From Frankiales bacterium (GTDB lineage: Bacteria; Actinomycetota; Actinomycetes; Mycobacteriales; SCTD01), in the NCBI GenBank assembly GCA_025464795.1, contig JAODNB010000095.1, positions 1 to 16,174 of the forward strand: a DNA stretch of 16,174 nt, given 5' to 3'. The notes beneath the pieces were generated by a model. The model ran no database searches, was not told where the DNA came from, and worked only from the letters and a program-made list of their open reading frames with translations. Both the position numbers and the translations under genes were made by a program. Within the stretch, counting starts at the first letter, position 1; each line of letters opens with the position of its first letter. Below are positions 7,962 through 14,973 of the stretch, one piece after another.

Positions 7962-8791
7962 GCCTCCGAGCGTACGTCGGTTCCCTGATGCGGTGCGGTC
8001 GGCACGACGACGTCGGGCCCGCTCCCCCGGCGGACGACGAGGAAGACCACCGCAGCGACGAACAGCAGCCCCGACACGTAGTCGTTCAGCCGGATGCCGA
8101 AGAAGTGGTTCGCCGAATCGACCCGGAGGGCCTCGATCCACCCGCGTCCGACGCAGTACGCAGCCACGTACAGGGCGAAGGCGCGGCCCTTGCCCAGCTG
8201 CCAGCGCCGGTCGGCCCAGATCACCAGACCCGCGACGCCGAGGTCCCAGAGCAGCTCGTAGAGGAAGGTGGGGTGGTAGACGGTCGGTGGTGAACCACCG
8301 TGGTCCACGTCGATCTCCAGGCCCCACGGGAGGTTCGTCGGCTTCCCGTACAGCTCCTGGTTGAAGTAGTTGCCCACCCGCCCGATGGCCTGAGCGATCG
8401 GCAGGCAGGGGGCCAGGGCGTCCGCGTACGCGAGGAAGCCGATGCCGCGCTTGCGCAGCACGAACCAGGCACCGAGGGCTCCCCCGAGGACGCCGCCCCA
8501 GATCCCGAGACCGCCGTGCCAGATGTACAGCGCCTCGACCGGGTCCTTCAGGTAGGCGTCCGGGCTGGTGATGACGTGGTAGAGCCGCGCACCGACGAGC
8601 CCCGCGGGGACGGCCGTCGCGGCGACATCCGCCACCGTGCCGTGCTCTCCCCCACGGGCGACCCACCTGCGGTCGCCCACCCACACCGCGACCAGGACAC
8701 CGAGCAGGATGCAGCCGGCGTACGCACGGAGCGGGAGCGGTCCGAGGTGGAGCACCCCCGAGGAAGGACTGGGGATCGAGGCGAGGGGCAC
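7958..8791 (-). CDS. lgt: Prolipoprotein diacylglyceryl transferase
   Basis: Lgt transfers a diacylglyceryl group from phosphatidylglycerol to the lipobox cysteine of prelipoproteins, the first step of lipoprotein maturation in the cytoplasmic membrane. The 277-residue product shows the family's opening (SGVLHLGPLPLRAYA, 11-25), the WHGGLGIWGG segment at 91-100, and the Lgt signature GRVGNYFNQE at 137-146, followed by HPTFLYE and the GRGWIEALR segment late in the protein. Several hydrophobic helices fit an integral membrane enzyme. The start is a GTG at 8791, 9 bases after the lipoprotein gene stop, without a strong ribosome site, so translation probably depends on the upstream gene. A GTG at codon 13 is a possible but less likely start because it would remove conserved N-terminal residues. 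The stop overlaps the transporter start. Confidence 0.97.
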   Translation of the reverse strand: MPLASIPSPSSGVLHLGPLPLRAYAGCILLGVLVAVWVGDRRWVARGGEHGTVADVAATAVPAGLVGARLYHVITSPDAYLKDPVEALYIWHGGLGIWGGVLGGALGAWFVLRKRGIGFLAYADALAPCLPIAQAIGRVGNYFNQELYGKPTNLPWGLEIDVDHGGSPPTVYHPTFLYELLWDLGVAGLVIWADRRWQLGKGRAFALYVAAYCVGRGWIEALRVDSANHFFGIRLNDYVSGLLFVAAVVFLVVRRGSGPDVVVPTAPHQGTDVRSEA

Positions 8792-8800
8792 GCAGCCAGA

Positions 8801-9946
8801 CTAGAAGGCGACCGCGTGCCAGGTCGTCCCGGCATCGCGGGTCAGGAAGAGCTGCTGACCTGCGACGGTGACGCCGACCTCGCTCGAGACGAACCCGACG
8901 TACTCCGTGCTCGCGTCGGAGCGCAGGCTCTGCGACCACCTCTTGCCACCGTCCCGGGTGACCTCGATGCCGGTGCGGCTGTTGCCGACGAAGACAGCGG
9001 ACGGGGTGGCCGCGACCGCTGTTCCGACGATCTGGGCCGGCGCGGCCCGCTGCGTCCAGGCGCGACCGGCGGTCGTCGAGGTGAAGTACCCCTTGCCCTG
9101 CTGTCCTGCGCCGGCGTCGGTGGACTGGCACACCAACGCAAGGCTCGTGTCGCTGGCAGCGGCCAGGAACGGGACCTCGCTGTCGTCGCACGGCATGGCC
9201 CGCTTGGCGAACCTGGTGCTGCCGGTGGCGGACTCGAGCAGGGAGGGATGGCTCGCCTGGCCGTCTTGGCGGGAGAGGGTCAGGTAGACGGCCGTGCCGT
9301 GCAGCACGACCTGACCCGTCATGTCGGCAGGCAGGTCCATGACCTTGGTGAAGGCCTCGCTGCCGGCCGTCCCCGTGACGACGCGGCCCGCCTTGGTGCA
9401 GGGCGTCACGGCCTCGGAGCAGCCGGCGACGAACGCCCACCACCGGCCGTGCGCGACCTCGAGCGACTGCACGCTCCCCTGCACCGCCACCTCTCGCCAG
9501 TGCTCCCCGCCGTCGTGCGTGGCGAACAGGCTGTCGGTGAAGGCGAACCCGTTCAGCTCGTCTGCGAAGCGCAGCTGCCGGACACTCGGGCCGCCCTCGC
9601 CGTTGATCTCGGCCCGCGGAGCGGGGATCCCCGTCCACGTCGTGCCGCCGTCGCGCGTCCTGGCGATGCTGGTGCAGGGTGGCTTCCCGCAGTGGGCGGC
9701 CCCCAGGACCCAGCCGGTGTGGGTGGACACGAAGGTGACGGACCTGACGGACAGCCCCTTCGGCACAGGGCCGCCTGCGGGGCCCTTCCGGACGAGGGGC
9801 GACGGTGCGGTGGTGACCGGTGGCGGGGAGGTCTCATCCGGTGCCGCCTGGGTCGGCTCGACCGACGCCGACGGCCTTGCCTGCGGGTGGGCAGAACCCC
9901 CGCTGCAGGCGGCCACGAGCAGGAGGAGCACCGCCGCGCGCTTCAC
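8801..9946 (-). CDS. Asp-box (BNR) beta-propeller lipoprotein, function unknown
   Basis: This 381-residue protein is predicted to be exported and lipid-anchored. A very short signal (KR, then AVLLLLVAA) ends at a lipobox VAAC with C14. A Pro/Ser/Thr/Ala-rich spacer (about 18-62) follows, then a beta-propeller with Asp boxes of the type S/T-x-D-x-G-x-x-W: D99-W104, D145-W150, D332-W337, D371-W376, plus a degenerate repeat before D332. The fold resembles the repeats of sialidases and of Ycf48-like assembly factors, but I see no sialidase catalytic set, so no enzyme activity should be assumed. Cysteine pairs C86/C91 and C176/C183, plus two later cysteines, suggest disulfides outside the membrane. 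The GTG start overlaps the trpA stop (GTGA), and lgt, the enzyme that would lipidate this protein, starts 9 bases downstream. Confidence 0.88.
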   Translation of the reverse strand: MKRAAVLLLLVAACSGGSAHPQARPSASVEPTQAAPDETSPPPVTTAPSPLVRKGPAGGPVPKGLSVRSVTFVSTHTGWVLGAAHCGKPPCTSIARTRDGGTTWTGIPAPRAEINGEGGPSVRQLRFADELNGFAFTDSLFATHDGGEHWREVAVQGSVQSLEVAHGRWWAFVAGCSEAVTPCTKAGRVVTGTAGSEAFTKVMDLPADMTGQVVLHGTAVYLTLSRQDGQASHPSLLESATGSTRFAKRAMPCDDSEVPFLAAASDTSLALVCQSTDAGAGQQGKGYFTSTTAGRAWTQRAAPAQIVGTAVAATPSAVFVGNSRTGIEVTRDGGKRWSQSLRSDASTEYVGFVSSEVGVTVAGQQLFLTRDAGTTWHAVAF

Positions 9947-10725
9947 GCCCGTCGTCGTACCCCGGCCGCGAGGTCCTGCGCCAGTCGCCGCACCGCGTCA
10001 ACTCCTTCGTCCTGCAGTGCCTGGACGAACGCAGACCCCACGATGACGCCGTCCGCGTACGCAGCGACCTCCGCGGCCTGCTCCCCGTTGCTCACTCCCA
10101 GGCCGACGCAGAGCGGCAGATCTGTGAGCTCACGGGTGCGTCGCACGAGCTCCTCCGCACGGTTGCCGACCGTTGCGCGGGTGCCGGTCACGCCCATCGT
10201 GCTGGCGACGTAGATGAAGCCGCGGTTGGTCCTGCCGACGGCGGCGATCCGGTCGTCGGTGCTGCTCGGCGCGACCAGGAAGACCGGGTCGAGGTCGTGC
10301 TCCCGCGCAGCCTCGAGCCAGGGCTCCGCCTCCTCCGGGATGAGGTCGGGAGTGATGGCACCCGAGCCGCCGGCCGCTTTCAGCTTCTGCGCGAAGACCG
10401 CGGGTGTGAGCTTCTCGATGGGGTTCCAGTAGCCCATGACCACCGTGGGCGCGTGCGCGCTGACGGCCTCGACGGCATCGAAGACCTGCGACACCCGGAT
10501 GCCCTTGCGCAGCGCCTGGTCGACGGCGACCTGGATGAGCGGCCCGTCCATCCCCGGGTCGGTGTAGGGGACGCCCACCTCGACCGCGTCGACGCCGCCC
10601 TCGACCATCGCGATCATCGCGGCGACCGACTCCTCGTACGACGGGAAGCCGACCGGGAGGTAGCCGATGAGCGCCGCGCGGTTCTCGGCCCTGCAGGTGG
10701 CGAACAGGTCGTCCAGTCGCGTCAC
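9943..10725 (-). CDS. trpA: Tryptophan synthase alpha subunit
   Basis: TrpA cleaves indole-3-glycerol phosphate to indole and glyceraldehyde 3-phosphate and channels indole to TrpB. The product has 260 residues, close to the family norm. The catalytic residues E49 (in VEVGVPYTDPGMDGP) and D60 fall at the same numbers as in the enterobacterial enzyme. Also visible are the YWNP segment, the phosphate-binding GVTGTR loop in STMGVTGTRA, and the late GLGVSN and VGSAFV segments of the TIM barrel. The start is GTG, 7 bases after the trpB stop, with a GGAG about 10 bases upstream inside the end of trpB. The stop overlaps the start of the lipoprotein gene. Confidence 0.98.
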   Translation of the reverse strand: MTRLDDLFATCRAENRAALIGYLPVGFPSYEESVAAMIAMVEGGVDAVEVGVPYTDPGMDGPLIQVAVDQALRKGIRVSQVFDAVEAVSAHAPTVVMGYWNPIEKLTPAVFAQKLKAAGGSGAITPDLIPEEAEPWLEAAREHDLDPVFLVAPSSTDDRIAAVGRTNRGFIYVASTMGVTGTRATVGNRAEELVRRTRELTDLPLCVGLGVSNGEQAAEVAAYADGVIVGSAFVQALQDEGVDAVRRLAQDLAAGVRRRA

Positions 10726-10732
10726 GCGGTGC

Positions 10733-12007
10733 TCACTCCGCGGCTGCTCTCTCGTCGCTGGCCTTCTTGATGTCCTCCTGGGAGACCAAGCCGAACCAGC
10801 GCGCCGCGGTGTCGACGTCCTTGTCGCCGCGACCGCTGCAGTTGATGATCACGGTCTGGCCGTCGTCCTCCTGAGCGCGGACCCACTGCGTCGCCCCCGC
10901 GAAGGCGTGGGCGGTCTCGATCGCGCAGAGGATGCCCTCGGTCTTGGCCAGCGTCGCGAGAGCAGCCATCGCGTCCGCGTCGGTGACGCCCGTGTAGGTG
11001 GCGCGGCCCTCGTCGCGCAGCCACGAGTGCTCGGGGCCCACCCCGGGGTAGTCGAGGCCCGCGCTGATGCTGGTGGTGTCGAGCGTCTGCCCGTCGTCGT
11101 CCTGCATGAGGTAGCTGCGCGCGCCGTGCAGGACCCCGGGAGTCCCTGCGGTGAGCGGGGCGGCGTGACGTCCCGTCTCCACGCCGTCACCGCCGGCCTC
11201 GCACCCGACGAGAGCGACAGACTCGTCCGTAATGAAGCGGTGGAACAGCCCCATCGCGTTGCTGCCGCCACCGACGCACGCAACCACTGCCTGGGGCAGC
11301 TCGCCTGTCCGATCGAGGATCTGCGCCCGCGCCTCGACGCCGATGATCCGCTGGAAGTCACGGACGAGCATCGGGAACGGGTGCGGCCCGACGACCGAAC
11401 CGATGGCGTAGTGCGTCGTCTCGACGTTCGCGACCCAGTCGCGGAACGCCTCGTTCGTCGCGTCCTTCAGGGTCTTGGTGCCTGTCGTGACGGGGATGAC
11501 CTCGGCACCCAGCAGGCGCATGCGCGCGACGTTGAGGGCCTGCCGCCGGGTGTCCTCCTCCCCCATGTAGACGGTGCAGTCGAAGCCGAACAGCGCTGCC
11601 GCCGTCGCCGTCGCCACCCCGTGCTGCCCGGCGCCGGTCTCGGCGATCACGCGCTTCTTGCCCATCTTCTTCGTGAGCAGCGCCTGGCCCAGGACGTTGT
11701 TGACCTTGTGACTGCCGGTGTGGGCCAGGTCCTCGCGCTTGAGGAAGACCCGGGCCCCGCGGCCGATGGACTCCGCGAAGCGCTTGGCCTCCGTCAGCGG
11801 GGTGGGCCTGCCGGCGTAGTTGGTCAGCAGGCCATCGAGCTCTGCGAGGAACGCGGGGTCCCGCTGTGCCTCTGCGTGGGCCTGCTCGAGCTGGTTGAGG
11901 GCCGCGATCAGGGCCTCGGGGACGAAGCGACCGCCGTACGGGCCGAAGTGGCCGCTCGCATCGGGAAGCTCCGGGGCGCTCCCGGGGATCCGCATGGGGG
12001 AGCTCAC
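10733..12007 (-). CDS. trpB: Tryptophan synthase beta subunit
   Basis: TrpB is the PLP-dependent subunit that condenses indole with serine to give tryptophan. The product has 424 residues, slightly long because of about 14 extra residues at each end compared with enterobacterial TrpB. The PLP lysine is K101 in HTGSHKVNN, the catalytic segment ETGAGQHGVA follows, and the PLP phosphate loop GGGSN is at 246-250. The C-terminal CSGRGDKD motif is intact. It is the ordinary TrpB1 type that pairs with TrpA. The GTG start overlaps the trpC stop (GTGA) and has no Shine-Dalgarno sequence, so translation is probably coupled to trpC. The small trpM-type gene found between trpC and trpB in streptomycetes, as I recall, is absent. 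Confidence 0.98.
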   Translation of the reverse strand: MSSPMRIPGSAPELPDASGHFGPYGGRFVPEALIAALNQLEQAHAEAQRDPAFLAELDGLLTNYAGRPTPLTEAKRFAESIGRGARVFLKREDLAHTGSHKVNNVLGQALLTKKMGKKRVIAETGAGQHGVATATAAALFGFDCTVYMGEEDTRRQALNVARMRLLGAEVIPVTTGTKTLKDATNEAFRDWVANVETTHYAIGSVVGPHPFPMLVRDFQRIIGVEARAQILDRTGELPQAVVACVGGGSNAMGLFHRFITDESVALVGCEAGGDGVETGRHAAPLTAGTPGVLHGARSYLMQDDDGQTLDTTSISAGLDYPGVGPEHSWLRDEGRATYTGVTDADAMAALATLAKTEGILCAIETAHAFAGATQWVRAQEDDGQTVIINCSGRGDKDVDTAARWFGLVSQEDIKKASDERAAAE

Positions 12008-12810
12008 TGCTGGTGCCGCGCCGCCGGGTGCGCCCCCGCGGTGACGAGGTCAGCCACGGCCTGTCGGGGGTTTCCGCCCACGACGACGGACTCCCCGACC
12101 AGCACGGCGTCTGCGCCCTGGGCGGCGTAGTGCAGCAGGTCGTGCGTTCCGCGTACGCCGGACTCAGCGACCTTGATGACGTGGTTCGGGATGTCGGGGG
12201 CGACCCGGCCGAACACCTCACGGTCCACCTCGAGCGTCTTGAGGTTGCGGGCGTTCACGCCCACGATGCGCGCGCCGGCGTCGAGCGCCCGGACCAGCTC
12301 GACCTCGTCGTGCACCTCGACCAGGGGCGTCATGCCGAGGGAGACAGTCCGCTCCAGGAGGCTGATGAGGGCCTCCTGCTCGAGGGCGGCCACGATCAGC
12401 AAGATGAGGTCCGCGCCGTGGGCTCGCGCTTCCCACAGCTGGTAGCTGGAGACAATGAAGTCCTTGCGCAGCAAGGGAACCTCCACCTTGGCGCGGACGG
12501 CGTCGAGGTCGGCGAGGCTGCCCCCGAAGCGCCGCTGCTCGGTGAGGACGCTGATGACGCTGGCCCCCCCGGCCTCGTAGTCCTGGGCCAGCTTCGCGGG
12601 GTCGGTGATGGCGGCGAGCTCGCCCTTGCTGGGGCTGCTGCGCTTCACCTCGGCGATGACCGCGATGCCTGGCTGCTTGAGCGCCGCGATGCCGTCGAGC
12701 GCCGGCTGCTGAGCGTGCGCCCGCTCCTTCAGCTGCTCCAAGGAGGTGACCGCTTGGCGGGCCGCGAGGTCCTCGCGCACTCCGACGATGATGTCGTCGA
12801 GCACGCTCAC
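12004..12810 (-). CDS. trpC: Indole-3-glycerol phosphate synthase
   Basis: This single-function TrpC closes the indole ring: it converts carboxyphenylamino-deoxyribulose phosphate to indole-3-glycerol phosphate, the substrate of TrpA. The product has 268 residues. Catalytic residues are visible: E54 and K56 in EVKRSSPSKG, K116 in LLRKDF, and the later GVNARNLKTLEVD and VAESGV barrel strands. No PRA isomerase (TrpF) domain is fused. The start is the GTG at 12810, because GGAGGA stands 7 bases upstream and the family N-terminus begins here. The frame is open to a GTG at 12861, but that extension is Gly/Arg/Glu-rich and unlike the family, and that GTG lies within a candidate -10. trpC opens the trpCBA-lipoprotein-lgt-transporter unit after a 97-base gap. 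Confidence 0.97.
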   Translation of the reverse strand: MSVLDDIIVGVREDLAARQAVTSLEQLKERAHAQQPALDGIAALKQPGIAVIAEVKRSSPSKGELAAITDPAKLAQDYEAGGASVISVLTEQRRFGGSLADLDAVRAKVEVPLLRKDFIVSSYQLWEARAHGADLILLIVAALEQEALISLLERTVSLGMTPLVEVHDEVELVRALDAGARIVGVNARNLKTLEVDREVFGRVAPDIPNHVIKVAESGVRGTHDLLHYAAQGADAVLVGESVVVGGNPRQAVADLVTAGAHPAARHQQ

Positions 12811-12817
12811 CTCGTGG

Positions 12818-12823
12818 TCCTCC
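12818..12823 (-). promoter_or_regulatory. trpC ribosome binding site
   Basis: GGAGGA on the minus strand lies 7 bases before the GTG at 12810. It is the strongest ribosome site in the window and decides the trpC start. Confidence 0.8.
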
Positions 12824-12842
12824 GCTCTCCTGCGCTCTCCTG
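12823..12842. repeat. 10-base tandem repeat in the trpC leader
   Basis: CGCTCTCCTG occurs twice in direct tandem, with a degenerate third unit (cgccgcctg) next to it. On the transcribed strand it reads CAGGAGAGCG twice, giving two extra GGAG sequences just upstream of the true trpC ribosome site. It may be slippage-generated or may affect ribosome loading. Confidence 0.6.
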
Positions 12843-12859
12843 CGCCGCCTGTCCCCGCC

Positions 12860-12888
12860 ACGTTAGCCCGCGGGTTCAGCCCCCCTAA
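12860..12888 (-). promoter_or_regulatory. Candidate internal promoter for trpC
   Basis: TAACGT (12865-12860) fits the TAnnnT -10 pattern, with TTAGGG 17 bases upstream (12888-12883) as a weak -35. A perfect 8-base palindrome CCCGCGGG (12867-12874) lies in the spacer, where a regulator could bind. The leader would be about 40 bases with no short Trp-rich reading frame, so nothing suggests attenuation. The 97-base gap is the only break in an otherwise packed gene row, which favours a promoter here. Confidence 0.35.
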
Positions 12889-12907
12889 CCTCGGGTCCGG
12901 GTAGGGG

Positions 12908-13504
12908 TCAGGTGGGGTCTTCGCCGCGGTCCAGGGCGTCCCAGACGCCCTTGTCCGTCACCGGTGGCTCAGCCGGCCGCGCCGCAGGGGGCGCGTACGA
13001 GGACGACAGCGCCGCCCAGCGCGGACCCCGCACCGCGACCAGCAGTCCTGACGCGGACATGAGCACGCCCCCGACCAGGCTGACCCAGACCCAGGTGACG
13101 GTGGTCGAGACCGGCGGGAGCAGGACGTACTGGCCGCAGGAGGACTCGCCGGGAGCGGGGGTGCACGCGGGGGTCGAGACGTGCTCGAGCGCCCGTGAAG
13201 CGAGACCTGCGTGCAGGACCCGGGACAGCGCGATGACGATGCCGATGCCGGCGGCGAGGACGAGCACGCCGACCACGACGCGACCGAGGCGCTTCGTGGC
13301 GGCGAGTGCCAGCACCGCCGCGAGGCCGACGTACCCGAGTGCCTGCGAAGCGCCGGACAGCGTGTCGCCGCTCAGGTCAACGGCTACCGATCCCAGTCGG
13401 GTGGGCTCGAGGACCGCCCAGGTCCGGGTCGTCGCATAGAGGACGAGAGCGGACCCGACGAGGCAGAGCAGCACTGCCAGCCGGAGCTCTCGTCGGGGGC
13501 TCAT
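12908..13504 (-). CDS. Trp-region conserved membrane protein (TIGR02234 / Trp_oprn_chp type)
   Basis: The product is a 198-residue membrane protein of the family found between trpE and trpC in many actinobacteria; its function is not known to me. Four hydrophobic helices are visible at about 9-25, 53-70, 76-93 and 136-158. The loop between helices 3 and 4 holds C114 and C123, which could form a disulfide outside the membrane. The C-terminus ends in the family's conserved GVWDALDRGEDPT with W188, preceded by a Pro/Ala-rich stretch. The ATG overlaps the trpE stop (ATGA), with GGAG only one base before it, so translation probably follows trpE. Upstream in-frame codons to 13933 lie in trpE and are not part of the protein. 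The constant placement suggests a role linked to tryptophan, but this is inference. Confidence 0.9.
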   Translation of the reverse strand: MSPRRELRLAVLLCLVGSALVLYATTRTWAVLEPTRLGSVAVDLSGDTLSGASQALGYVGLAAVLALAATKRLGRVVVGVLVLAAGIGIVIALSRVLHAGLASRALEHVSTPACTPAPGESSCGQYVLLPPVSTTVTWVWVSLVGGVLMSASGLLVAVRGPRWAALSSSYAPPAARPAEPPVTDKGVWDALDRGEDPT

Positions 13505-14973
13505 GCTCCGCGAAGCGTCTCGGCGGCGGCGATCGCCCGCAGCACAGCCGCGGCCTTGTTCTCGCACTCCGCCTGCTCGGTCGCCGGGTCGGAGTCCGCA
13601 ACCAGCCCGGCGCCCGCCTGCACGTAGGCCTTGCCGTTGTGCAGCACCGCCGTGCGGATGGCGATGGCCATGTCCATGTCGCCGGCAGCATCGAGGTAGC
13701 CGACCGTTCCTGCGTACAGGTTGCGCCGACAGGGCTCGAGCGACTCGATGATCTCCATGGCGCGTGGCTTGGGGGCGCCGGAGACGGTGCCGGCGGGGAA
13801 GGTCGCGTCGAAGACGTCGAGCGCGTCCAGACCGGGCTTCACCTCGCCGAAGACGGTGGAGACCAGGTGCATGATGTGGCTGTACCTCTCGACCCGCATG
13901 AAGTCGACGACGTCGACGGTGCCGGCAGCGCACACCCGGCCGAGATCGTTGCGGGCGAGGTCGACGAGCATCACGTGCTCGGCCCGCTCCTTCGGGTCGC
14001 TGCGCAGCTCCGCGGCCAGGACGGCGTCCTCGGAGGGCGTGGCGCCACGGGGACGCGAACCGGCCGGCGGGTGCACGACGGCGCGCGTCCCGGTGACGGT
14101 GACCAGGGCCTCGGGCGAGCTGCCCACGACGTCGTACGGCGACTCGTGCCCGGCGAAGCGGAGCAGGTACATGTACGGCGACGGGTTCGTCGCACGCAGC
14201 ACCCGGTAGACGTCGAGGGCGTCGACGTCCGTGGTCATCTCGAACCGCTGCGACAGCACGACCTGGAAGGCGTCTCCGGCCCGGATGTGCTCGCGCACGG
14301 TCTCGACGCCGTCCATGTACGCCTGTGCTGAGGGCCGGACCACCGACGGCACCGCCGCATCCAGCACCGCCACGCTGGAGTCCGCGCTCTTCCCGAGGTC
14401 AGCGGCCATCGCGTCGAGACGCTCGACGGCGTCTGCGTAGGACCCACCGGAGAGCACGTTCGCGATGAGCAGGATCGTGCCGTCGGAGTGGTCGAGCACC
14501 GCGAGGTCAGTCGCGAGCAGCATCGCCAGCTCGGGCATCCCGAGGTCGTCGGGCGCGGTCGACGGCAGCTTCTCCAGTCGTCGCACCACGTCGTAGCCGA
14601 GGTAGCCGACAAGCCCTCCGGTCAGCGGCGGCAGGTCAGCGTCCCGAGGGGACCGAAGCGATCGGGACAGGACCCGTACCGCCTCGAGCGGGTCGACGGG
14701 GAGGTCAAAGGACCCGGACCCCTCCCACAGCGACGCCCCGTCCTTCTCGGTCAGGACCCCCGCGCAGCGGACGCCGACGAACGACCAGCGCGACCACTGC
14801 TTGCCCTGCTCCGCCGACTCGAGCAGGAACGTCCCCGGCCGGTTCCCTGCCAGCTTCCGGTAGACGCCGACGGCCGTCTCCCCGTCGGCGAGCAGCCGGC
14901 GGACGACCGGCACGAGTGGCTGGTCGAGGAGAGCGAACTCGTCTGCTGACGGGGTGGTGAGGCCCAGCTTCAC
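13501..14973 (-). CDS. trpE: Anthranilate synthase component I
   Basis: TrpE makes anthranilate from chorismate, using ammonia supplied by a TrpG amidotransferase subunit that is not encoded in this window. The product has 490 residues with no fused TrpG. The N-terminal allosteric segment LLES is intact (S53, equivalent to the residue that governs tryptophan inhibition in enterobacterial TrpE), as is NPSPYMYLL. The C-terminal chorismate-binding segments LVDLARNDLGRV, FPAGTVSGAPK, GYLDAAGDMD and QAGAGLVADSDP are normal. Oddly, the usual PIAGTR motif reads P302-P303-A-G-S306-R307. This could be a tolerated variant or could alter kinetics. The GTG start overlaps the hisI stop (GTGA), and the stop overlaps the membrane protein start. 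With hisI directly ahead there is no room for a trp leader peptide. Confidence 0.97.
   Translation of the reverse strand: MKLGLTTPSADEFALLDQPLVPVVRRLLADGETAVGVYRKLAGNRPGTFLLESAEQGKQWSRWSFVGVRCAGVLTEKDGASLWEGSGSFDLPVDPLEAVRVLSRSLRSPRDADLPPLTGGLVGYLGYDVVRRLEKLPSTAPDDLGMPELAMLLATDLAVLDHSDGTILLIANVLSGGSYADAVERLDAMAADLGKSADSSVAVLDAAVPSVVRPSAQAYMDGVETVREHIRAGDAFQVVLSQRFEMTTDVDALDVYRVLRATNPSPYMYLLRFAGHESPYDVVGSSPEALVTVTGTRAVVHPPAGSRPRGATPSEDAVLAAELRSDPKERAEHVMLVDLARNDLGRVCAAGTVDVVDFMRVERYSHIMHLVSTVFGEVKPGLDALDVFDATFPAGTVSGAPKPRAMEIIESLEPCRRNLYAGTVGYLDAAGDMDMAIAIRTAVLHNGKAYVQAGAGLVADSDPATEQAECENKAAAVLRAIAAAETLRGA

Noticed and set aside
7962..9638. In-frame extension of the transporter gene through lgt and the lipoprotein gene
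   Set aside because: The extension is Arg/Pro/Gly-rich out-of-frame reading of two clear genes; the transporter family begins at the ATG at 7961.
8801..9946. Sialidase annotation for the Asp-box protein
   Set aside because: Asp boxes are structural repeats. The arginine triad and tyrosine/glutamate pair of sialidases are not recognisable.
8300..10213. A 637-codon open frame on the plus strand opposite lgt, the lipoprotein gene and trpA
   Set aside because: It runs antisense across three real genes with normal codon structure and has no motif of its own.
12811..12861. Longer trpC start at GTG 12861
   Set aside because: The 17 extra residues are unlike the family, while the GTG at 12810 has a strong ribosome site at ideal distance.
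13505..13933. In-frame extension of the Trp-region membrane protein into trpE
   Set aside because: It is out-of-frame reading of the conserved C-terminal half of trpE; the membrane protein family starts at MSPRRELRL.
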